Positions 8,098-16,551 of a DNA stretch of 64,000 nt are shown piece after piece. Source of the DNA: Gelidibacter salicanalis (GTDB taxonomy: Bacteria; Bacteroidota; Bacteroidia; Flavobacteriales; Flavobacteriaceae); the NCBI RefSeq assembly GCF_007997285.1, contig NZ_VORX01000005.1:210106-274105 (forward strand). The letters are read 5' to 3'. A program made the translations under genes and the position numbers. Positions within the stretch are counted from its first letter, which is position 1. Each line of letters begins with the position of its first letter. Below the pieces are notes generated by a model. That model had not been told where the DNA came from. It made no database searches and saw nothing but the letters and a program-made list of their open reading frames with translations.

Positions 8098-8730
8098 ATG
8101 ACGAAAAGTGAAAAACAAGAATTGATTGCCCAAGGTCTCTTACTGCCATTGATGGAGGAGTTTTACACCATTCAAGGAGAGGGATTCCATAAAGGTACCG
8201 CTGCCTATTTCATAAGATTAGGTGGTTGTGATGTAGGCTGTCATTGGTGTGATGTGAAAGAGAGCTGGGTTGCAGAATTGCACCCGCCAACAATGGCAGA
8301 CGCTATTGTTGAAAATGCTGCAAAATATAGTAACACTATTGTAATTACTGGTGGAGAGCCTTTAATGTGGAACATGAAGCCGTTAACTTCTAAATTGAAG
8401 GAGAAAGGATTGCAAGTGCATATTGAGACCTCCGGAGCTTATGAGCTTACCGGTACTTGGGATTGGATTTGTCTGTCGCCTAAAAAATTAAAATTACCTA
8501 CTGAATTGGTTTATGAAAAGGCCAATGAGTTAAAAGTGATTGTCTATAACAAAGACGATTTTAAATTTGCTGAAGAACAAGCAGCGAAGGTTAATAAGGA
8601 CTGTATTTTGTATTTGCAACCGGAATGGAGCAAACGCGATAAAGTAGTCCCACAAATTGTAGATTACGTAATGGCCAATCCGAAATGGAAAGTGTCGCTA
8701 CAGACCCATAAATATTTAAATATTCCATAA
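8098..8730 (+). CDS. queE: QueE, 7-carboxy-7-deazaguanine synthase
   Basis: Radical-SAM enzyme of queuosine/7-deazaguanine synthesis; it contracts the ring of 6-carboxy-tetrahydropterin to 7-carboxy-7-deazaguanine. The cluster motif is C-x3-C-x2-C (Cys44, Cys48, Cys51 from the chosen start). MEEFYTIQGEG near the N-terminus and VITGGEPLM are family hallmarks, and QTHKYLNIP ends the protein. I start it at ATG 8098 (210 residues): the frame stays open to a TTG at 8056, but the extension is unlike the family and overlaps a promoter-like element. A hairpin terminator follows directly. Confidence 0.94.
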   Translation: MTKSEKQELIAQGLLLPLMEEFYTIQGEGFHKGTAAYFIRLGGCDVGCHWCDVKESWVAELHPPTMADAIVENAAKYSNTIVITGGEPLMWNMKPLTSKLKEKGLQVHIETSGAYELTGTWDWICLSPKKLKLPTELVYEKANELKVIVYNKDDFKFAEEQAAKVNKDCILYLQPEWSKRDKVVPQIVDYVMANPKWKVSLQTHKYLNIP

Positions 8731-8731
8731 A

Positions 8732-8763
8732 AAAAGAGACTAGATTTTTCTAGACTCTTATTT
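8732..8763. terminator. Bidirectional hairpin between queE and DUF2911 gene
   Basis: Inverted arms AGAGACTAG and CTAGACTCT (one mismatch) around a T-rich loop, flanked by an A-run on the left and T-rich sequence on the right. It lies between convergent genes, so it can serve both. Confidence 0.75.
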
Positions 8764-8785
8764 ATTACAGTACGTATTTGTTGGC

Positions 8786-9325
8786 TTAGAATGTAAATGG
8801 CACTTTTACTCTAAAGCTGCCCCAACCCATGTGCATAATCGCACCAGCTGCTGATTCTTCAAAAACAATTGAAAATGCCTCTAAGATATCTTTACTTGTG
8901 GAAACTGGAACTTTAAGACGTACGACATCTTGGTCTTGTTTGTAGGTGTAAGCACCCCACACGTTAATATCTGAACTTAAGATGACCGTCCATTCCTTTT
9001 CGCCAGGAATTGTAAATAAGGTATAGGTGCCCGGTTTTACTTTGGTGTCTCCAAAGGTTACAGGCTTATAAAAGGTGATTTCCGCAGCTTCATTAGCACC
9101 TGTTCTCCAAACTTCGTCATTAGGAACTAATTTTGCGACATCACGACCGTTTAATTGCGGACGGCTATACACCACTTTTATATCTTTTTTAGAAATTTTA
9201 TAACTTCCAGGATACGTGGCGGCATCCATAGGGCTCTTGTCTAAATCAGGGAATTTCTGTGCTTGGACAGAATATGAGAATGCAAGGGCCAAGGTTAATA
9301 CTACTGTTTTCATTATGGTTTTCAT
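8786..9325 (-). CDS. DUF2911 secreted protein
   Basis: A 179-residue protein with a signal peptide (cleavage likely after SVQAQ, residues 19-23) and a DUF2911 domain. Typical segments are the VVYSRPQLNGRDV stretch, VWRTGANEA and the KPGTYTLFTIP motif. The family is common in Bacteroidota and is predicted to be periplasmic or envelope-associated; its biochemical role is not known. A second Met four residues downstream (MKTVVL) is an alternative start. It is a single gene with asnB divergent upstream. Confidence 0.9.
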   Translation of the reverse strand: MKTIMKTVVLTLALAFSYSVQAQKFPDLDKSPMDAATYPGSYKISKKDIKVVYSRPQLNGRDVAKLVPNDEVWRTGANEAAEITFYKPVTFGDTKVKPGTYTLFTIPGEKEWTVILSSDINVWGAYTYKQDQDVVRLKVPVSTSKDILEAFSIVFEESAAGAIMHMGWGSFRVKVPFTF

Positions 9326-9582
9326 AGAATTTTTATTTTTTAAAGGTTAAATTTAATATTAAAAATATTAAAAAGGATGATTAATCGGGGTTTGAAGGTT
9401 TAAACTTTTCGATTTGTCAAAATAAGTACGTTTTACAACCGTATGCTTTTAGTATTGCCTAGATTGTGTTTATATGATTCCAAATTGTAATCAATACTTA
9501 TGTATTTGTTTTATTATTGATATGTTAATTTGATATTTGCCTTAGTATTATAATAAAACCAACATTAAATAAAGATAGAATC

Positions 9583-11253
9583 ATGTGTGGAATTGTATGT
9601 GCCTTCGATTTAAAAGAAAAAGCTGAGGATTTAAGACCTCAATTATTAGAAATGGCGAAAATTATCCGTCATCGCGGACCGGATTGGAGTGGTATCTATA
9701 ATAATGAGAAAGCAATTATGGCGCATGAGCGATTAGCGATTGTTGATCCAGCTTCTGGGAAGCAACCTTTGGTGAGTGAGGACCAACGTTTTATTTTAGC
9801 CGCCAACGGCGAAATTTATAACCATCGGGAATTAAGAAAGCAATTTCCTGACTACACTTTTAAAACTGAAAGTGATTGTGAGGTGATTTTAGCCTTATAC
9901 CAAAAAAAAGGCGTTGATTTTATTGACGAAATGAACGGGATTTTTGGTTTTGCCATCTATGATGTAGAAAAAGATGAGTATTTCATTGCGCGTGATCATA
10001 TGGGCATCATTCCACTTTATATTGGTTGGGATCAAAACGGAACATTTTATGTGGCGTCTGAATTGAAAGCTTTGGAAGGTTACTGTACAAAAATTGAACT
10101 GTTTCCTCCAGGGCATTATTTAAGCAGCAAGGATGGTAAGTTTGTACAATGGTACAAACGTGAATGGACGGACTATGAGGCTGTAAAGGATAACGAAACC
10201 AGTATTAAAGCCATCAAAGAAGCTTTAGAAGCAGCAGTTCACCGTCAACTGATGAGTGATGTGCCATACGGAGTACTACTTTCTGGTGGTTTAGATTCGT
10301 CAGTGACTTCAGCCATTGCAAAAAAATATGCTGAAAAGCGCATTGAATCTGGCGATACTCAAGCAGCGTGGTATCCGCAATTGCACAGTTTTTCAGTGGG
10401 CTTGGAAGGGTCTCCTGACTTAGCAGCGGCTAGAAAGGTTGCTGATCATATTGGGACAGTGCATCATGAAATTAAATTCACCATTCAAGAAGGCTTAGAT
10501 GCCCTAAAAGATGTCGTTTACAACCTTGAAACCTATGATGTCACCACGATTCGTGCCAGTACGCCCATGTATTTAATGGCGCGCGTCATCAAATCAATGG
10601 GCATTAAAATGGTATTGTCTGGAGAGGGTGCTGACGAATTGTTTGGAGGCTACCTCTATTTTCACAAAGCGCCAAACGCAAAGGAATTCCACGAGGAAAC
10701 CGTAAGAAAACTGAGCAAACTTCATATGTACGATTGCCTACGTGCCAACAAAAGCCTTGCCGCTTGGGGTATTGAGGGTCGAGTGCCATTTTTAGACAAA
10801 GAGTTTATGGATGTTGCCATGCGCATCAACCCACAAGATAAAATGATTAACGGAGAGCGGATGGAGAAATGGGTGGTGCGTAAAGCTTTTGAAGACATGC
10901 TTCCTGAGAGTGTAGCCTGGAGACAAAAAGAACAATTTAGCGATGGCGTTGGATACAGCTGGATTGACACTCTAAAATTGATGGTTGACCATGAAGTAAC
11001 TGACGAGCAATTGGCCAACGCTAAATACAAGTTTCCATTACAAACGCCAACCAGCAAAGAAGAGTTTTTCTACAGATCTATTTTTGCAGAGCATTTTCCG
11101 AGCGATGCCGCTGCGCTGTGTGTGCCCCAAGAGGCATCAGTAGCCTGTAGCACCAAAATCGCTTTAGAGTGGGATGAGAGTTTTAAAAATATGAATGACC
11201 CTAGTGGAAGAGCCGTAGCAAAAGTGCATTCAGATGCCTATGTAAAAGCGTAA
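9583..11253 (+). CDS. asnB: AsnB, glutamine-hydrolysing asparagine synthetase
   Basis: Converts Asp, Gln and ATP to Asn and Glu. The 556-residue protein starts MCGIV, so Cys2 becomes the N-terminal nucleophile of the class II glutaminase domain (RHRGPDWSG and ANGEIYNH follow). The synthetase domain has the PP-loop SGGLDSS (about residues 233-239) and LSGEGADELFGGYLYF. Length matches E. coli AsnB. A weak -7-like GATATTTG with TTG 23 bp upstream lies at 9506-9539, giving a leader of about 37 nt. Two terminator hairpins follow. Confidence 0.97.
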   Translation: MCGIVCAFDLKEKAEDLRPQLLEMAKIIRHRGPDWSGIYNNEKAIMAHERLAIVDPASGKQPLVSEDQRFILAANGEIYNHRELRKQFPDYTFKTESDCEVILALYQKKGVDFIDEMNGIFGFAIYDVEKDEYFIARDHMGIIPLYIGWDQNGTFYVASELKALEGYCTKIELFPPGHYLSSKDGKFVQWYKREWTDYEAVKDNETSIKAIKEALEAAVHRQLMSDVPYGVLLSGGLDSSVTSAIAKKYAEKRIESGDTQAAWYPQLHSFSVGLEGSPDLAAARKVADHIGTVHHEIKFTIQEGLDALKDVVYNLETYDVTTIRASTPMYLMARVIKSMGIKMVLSGEGADELFGGYLYFHKAPNAKEFHEETVRKLSKLHMYDCLRANKSLAAWGIEGRVPFLDKEFMDVAMRINPQDKMINGERMEKWVVRKAFEDMLPESVAWRQKEQFSDGVGYSWIDTLKLMVDHEVTDEQLANAKYKFPLQTPTSKEEFFYRSIFAEHFPSDAAALCVPQEASVACSTKIALEWDESFKNMNDPSGRAVAKVHSDAYVKA

Positions 11254-11276
11254 TATTCAAAATTTAATCAAATTGA

Positions 11277-11317
11277 AAACCTCTAAATACCGCGTCTGAG
11301 CGATTTGGAGGTTTTTT
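11277..11317 (+). terminator. asnB intrinsic terminator
   Basis: Twelve-pair stem (AAACCTCTAAAT with ATTTGGAGGTTT, one G-U pair) and a 14-nt loop, followed by a T-run. Confidence 0.88.
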
Positions 11318-11360
11318 GCGTTTTATGAAGATGTTAAAATAGTTCAAAATTTAAATTGAG

Positions 11361-11390
11361 GTGCTTTAAAGCCGATTTAAGGCACTTTTT
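11361..11390 (+). terminator. Second hairpin terminator after asnB
   Basis: Ten-pair stem (GTGCTTTAAA with TTTAAGGCAC, one G-U pair), 5-nt loop and a T5 tail, about 45 bp beyond the first terminator. It gives asnB a tandem terminator ahead of gyrB. Confidence 0.75.
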
Positions 11391-13559
<2,169 letters not shown>

Positions 13560-13612
13560 ATTTTTCGGGTTCTGAAGAATCAGAATTCAACATAACAAAT
13601 TTATATCAGATC

Positions 13613-13644
13613 AAACCTCTTTAAGTTTTAAGGAGGTTTTTTTC
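13613..13644 (+). terminator. gyrB intrinsic terminator
   Basis: Twelve-pair stem (AAACCTCTTTAA with TTAAGGAGGTTT, one G-U pair), 3-nt loop and a T-run. Confidence 0.9.
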
Positions 13645-13762
13645 ATTATAATCAGGAGCACACAAACTAAGCTGAAAACTGACATGGGTGTTAGGAGTGT
13701 TAGAACACTAAATATTTTTTTCCTTTTAAGACAATCTTAAATATATTATAGTTTAAAAATGT

Positions 13763-13770
13763 TAAATTTG
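13763..13770 (+). promoter_or_regulatory. mdh -7 promoter element
   Basis: TAAATTTG fits TAnnTTTG, 36 bp ahead of the mdh ATG, giving a leader of about 30 nt. The -33 region is AT-rich without a clear TTG. Confidence 0.6.
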
Positions 13771-13806
13771 TGGAACATTTAATCTTAATATTTTAAACTT
13801 AAACAC

Positions 13807-14727
13807 ATGAAAGTTACAGTAGTTGGAGCAGGAGCCGTCGGGGCAAGCTGCGCAGAATATATCGCAATTAAAAATTTTGCAAGTGAAGTTGTTTTATTGG
13901 ACATTAAAGAAGGTTTTGCCGAAGGTAAAGCAATGGATTTGATGCAAACCGCTTCTTTAAACGGTTTTGATACCAAAATAACAGGAGTCACTAACGATTA
14001 TTCTAAAACTGCAGAGAGTGATATTTGTGTGATTACTTCTGGAATTCCTCGTAAACCAGGTATGACTCGTGAAGAGTTAATCGGGATTAATGCCGGAATT
14101 GTTAAGGATGTGTCTTCTAACTTGATTAAAAATTCTCCAAATACAATCATCATTGTGGTGAGTAATCCTATGGATACTATGGCTTATTTAGTTCATAAAT
14201 CTACTGATTTGCCTAAACACAGAATTATCGGAATGGGTGGAGCTTTAGATTCTGCACGTTTTAAATACAGATTGGCAGAAGCATTGGAAGCACCAATTAG
14301 TGATGTAGACGGTATGGTAATCGGCGGACACAGTGATACGGGAATGGTGCCTTTAACACGTTTGGCAACTCGTAACAGTGTGCCAGTTACTGAGTTTTTA
14401 TCGGAAGAAAGATTAGGCCAAGTTATGGAAGACACCAAAGTTGGTGGTGCTACCTTGACCAAGTTATTAGGAACGTCAGCATGGTATGCTCCAGGTGCAG
14501 CAGTAAGCGCATTGGTGCAAGCTATTGCTTGCGATCAGAAAAAAATGTTCCCATGTTCAGTATTGTTGGAAGGCGAATACGGATTGAATGATATCTGTAT
14601 TGGTGCTCCAGTAATTTTAGGACGTAACGGAATTGAAAAAATTGTAGAAATTGAATTGAACGATGCTGAAAAAGCGCACATGCAAGAAAGTGCTGAAGGC
14701 GTTCGTAAAACCAATGACCTTTTATAA
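13807..14727 (+). CDS. mdh: Mdh, malate dehydrogenase (LDH-like type)
   Basis: TCA-cycle enzyme converting malate and NAD+ to oxaloacetate. The 306-residue protein has the Rossmann motif GAGAVG at residues 7-12, an acidic residue at the end of strand 2 (LLDIKEG) that favours NAD+, and the substrate-loop motif PRKPGMTREEL. The catalytic His is in GGHSDTGMVP, with the paired Asp upstream. It belongs to the LDH-like MDH group usual in Bacteroidota. It has its own promoter and is followed by a long-armed inverted repeat. Confidence 0.97.
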   Translation: MKVTVVGAGAVGASCAEYIAIKNFASEVVLLDIKEGFAEGKAMDLMQTASLNGFDTKITGVTNDYSKTAESDICVITSGIPRKPGMTREELIGINAGIVKDVSSNLIKNSPNTIIIVVSNPMDTMAYLVHKSTDLPKHRIIGMGGALDSARFKYRLAEALEAPISDVDGMVIGGHSDTGMVPLTRLATRNSVPVTEFLSEERLGQVMEDTKVGGATLTKLLGTSAWYAPGAAVSALVQAIACDQKKMFPCSVLLEGEYGLNDICIGAPVILGRNGIEKIVEIELNDAEKAHMQESAEGVRKTNDLL

Positions 14728-14751
14728 CTAGTACATATTACTTATTAAAAT

Positions 14752-14820
14752 AAGTGCCTAAGTGATGCGCTGGAGAATATCGTTTCTGCGAAATTCATCA
14801 GTAAAAAGACTTAGGCACTT
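14752..14820 (+). other. 12-bp perfect inverted repeat downstream of mdh
   Basis: AAGTGCCTAAGT and ACTTAGGCACTT are perfect reverse complements separated by 45 nt. The right arm is followed by TTTAAGTTTTAT rather than a clean T-run. It may end the mdh transcript or form a structured RNA; the large loop is unusual for a plain terminator. Confidence 0.6.
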
Positions 14821-14896
14821 TAAGTTTTATACCATATCTAAATAAATAATTGGATAAATATATATCTTGCCAAATCAAATAAACACAAAAAAAACT

Positions 14897-15559
14897 ATGA
14901 AAAAATTACTTTTAATACTAACGCTAAGCTTGAGTGTCTCCATCTTTGCTCAAGAAAAAATCACTGAAGGTATTGTTACTTCAAAGCAGTCTATGTCTAG
15001 TGATAATGAGCAAATGAATGCGCAATTATCGATGCTAGGCGATATGATAACCACGACTTATTTTAAGGGTGATAAAACGCGTTCAGAAACCAGTAACCCA
15101 ATGACGGGCACGACAGTTTTTATTGGCGATAACGCTACCAAAAAAGCGCTAATGTTACTAGACAATGCCATGATGGGTAAGAAATATATGGAAACCGATA
15201 TGACTCCTTCAGCAGCTGACCTCGAAAACGTGAGCATCGAAAAAACAAATGAGACAAAAACAATTCTTGGTTACGAATGCGTTAAGTACAATGTGACGAT
15301 GAAAAAAGACGGAGCCGATGTGAAAGGTTCCATTTATGCTACTGATAAATTGCATGCTATTTCTCAACAGACCACGGCGTTTGGAGATGCTTTTAAAGGT
15401 TTTCCAATGCACATGACCTTAGTTTTGGAGCAACAAGGCTTTAAAATGAATATGGTTACTGAAGTCACTGAAGTGAAATCAGAAAAAATAGCGGACGACA
15501 AATTCAACATGACCCCACCTGAAGGCTTAACAAAAACGGATAATCTTATGGGAATGTAA
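14897..15559 (+). CDS. DUF4412 secreted protein
   Basis: From ATG 14897 the protein is 220 residues, with a signal peptide MKKLLLILTLSLSVSIFAQ. The frame stays open upstream to a TTG at 14867, but that would bury the signal peptide, so I reject the longer start. The mature part is rich in Met and Thr and has the DUF4412 pattern (TYFKGDKTRSE, ILGYECVKYNV, NMTPPEGL). Such proteins are probably periplasmic or outer-membrane-associated, and their role is unknown. A strong terminator follows. Confidence 0.85.
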   Translation: MKKLLLILTLSLSVSIFAQEKITEGIVTSKQSMSSDNEQMNAQLSMLGDMITTTYFKGDKTRSETSNPMTGTTVFIGDNATKKALMLLDNAMMGKKYMETDMTPSAADLENVSIEKTNETKTILGYECVKYNVTMKKDGADVKGSIYATDKLHAISQQTTAFGDAFKGFPMHMTLVLEQQGFKMNMVTEVTEVKSEKIADDKFNMTPPEGLTKTDNLMGM

Positions 15560-15602
15560 GTCATTGTCATTAAAACTATAAAACCTTAAAACTGTAAAAA
15601 TA

Positions 15603-15630
15603 AATCCCGATAGCTATCGGGATTTTTTTT
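15603..15630 (+). terminator. Strong palindromic terminator
   Basis: A 22-bp perfect palindrome (AATCCCGATAG with CTATCGGGATT) running into T8. It terminates the DUF4412 gene, and the promoter for the next gene begins 3 bp later. Confidence 0.93.
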
Positions 15631-15632
15631 CA

Positions 15633-15640
15633 TATATTTG
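15633..15640 (+). promoter_or_regulatory. -7 promoter element for SecD-head-like gene
   Basis: TATATTTG fits TAnnTTTG and lies directly after the terminator T-run, giving a leader of about 57 nt for the gene at 15704. Confidence 0.6.
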
Positions 15641-15703
15641 CCGCTTGAAAGTCCACGGCAAAATTCAGATATGTAATCTTCAAAGGGACATTAATTCAAT
15701 CTG

Positions 15704-16351
15704 TTGAAACGTATTCATACTATAGACATACAACCCAAATGGTATCTTAGTGCAGCACTGATTTTTATCGCTGTATTAGGTGGCATCTTTGGGCAACAGC
15801 AACCTACGTTACCCAATCAGGAAATTGTACTGCAATTTACTGACGCTGACATCAATTCCTCCGAAGCACAACGCACCATTGCCATCGTCGAGCAACAGCT
15901 AGAGCAGATTGGCGTAGGCTATATTCAAGTCACTGAACAGGAAGATGGCACAATGGTTATCAGCTATTACAGCAATGCCAATGTGGCAAGTATTAAAGCC
16001 ATACTTTCTAAGCAAAAGGAACTTGCTTTAGGCTTTATCGCCAATAAAAAATCCAAACTACCTCTTCAGCTGCCATCTCAAAAGGATGGGATCAACTACA
16101 ATCTTGATGTTTATGAAATTCAGGATGGTCACAACGCCGTATCTGATTTAAACGGTAAAAGTGCTTTGGAATTAAAAGCAGGGCAATACCGATTTGTAAA
16201 TCCTAATTTTTACATTCCAACGGAAATTACATTTGTTGATACCAATGCGCCCGTTCTTAAATTAAAAGTTGCTATTCAGCAATATATTGCCATTACTAAA
16301 GATCATGATCTACACAAATTCCCTGAAGTCAGGGCAGGACCCATGGCATAA
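15704..16351 (+). CDS. Membrane-anchored protein with SecD-head-like region
   Basis: A 215-residue protein starting at TTG (no ATG is in a suitable position). It has one N-terminal membrane helix (WYLSAALIFIAVLGGIFG). Residues 40-105 resemble the SecD periplasmic head: AQRTIAIVEQQLEQIGVGY followed by a short beta-rich stretch parallels the SecD R-x-R-I-D-x-F-G-V motif. It sits next to secDF in the same orientation but has its own promoter, and secDF has another. I infer an accessory role in protein export, but no named family is recognised and the resemblance may be only structural. Confidence 0.6.
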   Translation: MKRIHTIDIQPKWYLSAALIFIAVLGGIFGQQQPTLPNQEIVLQFTDADINSSEAQRTIAIVEQQLEQIGVGYIQVTEQEDGTMVISYYSNANVASIKAILSKQKELALGFIANKKSKLPLQLPSQKDGINYNLDVYEIQDGHNAVSDLNGKSALELKAGQYRFVNPNFYIPTEITFVDTNAPVLKLKVAIQQYIAITKDHDLHKFPEVRAGPMA

Positions 16352-16486
16352 GGGCTAGAAGTAACAACGTACGCTTCATCACTTCTTTGCTACATTTTTT
16401 TCTGAGTGTTTTTTCAAAGATCAATGCCAGTTCTTTAGGCTTATATCTATGACACTCCACAATCCGTACATATTCTTAAAAAACAA

Positions 16487-16516
16487 TTGTCAAATGGACG
16501 GTAAATTCTATATTTG
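16487..16516 (+). promoter_or_regulatory. secDF promoter, TTG-N19-TATATTTG
   Basis: A TTG at 16487-16489 and TATATTTG at 16509-16516, separated by exactly 19 bp. This is an ideal Bacteroidota sigma-ABfr-type promoter. The predicted leader is about 29 nt. Confidence 0.82.
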
Positions 16517-16551
16517 CGCGTTAAAAAATTTGACTTAAAAAAAATAAAGTA

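Noticed and set aside
14867..14896. Upstream extension of the DUF4412 protein
   Set aside because: It would place ten polar residues before a typical signal peptide that starts at ATG 14897.
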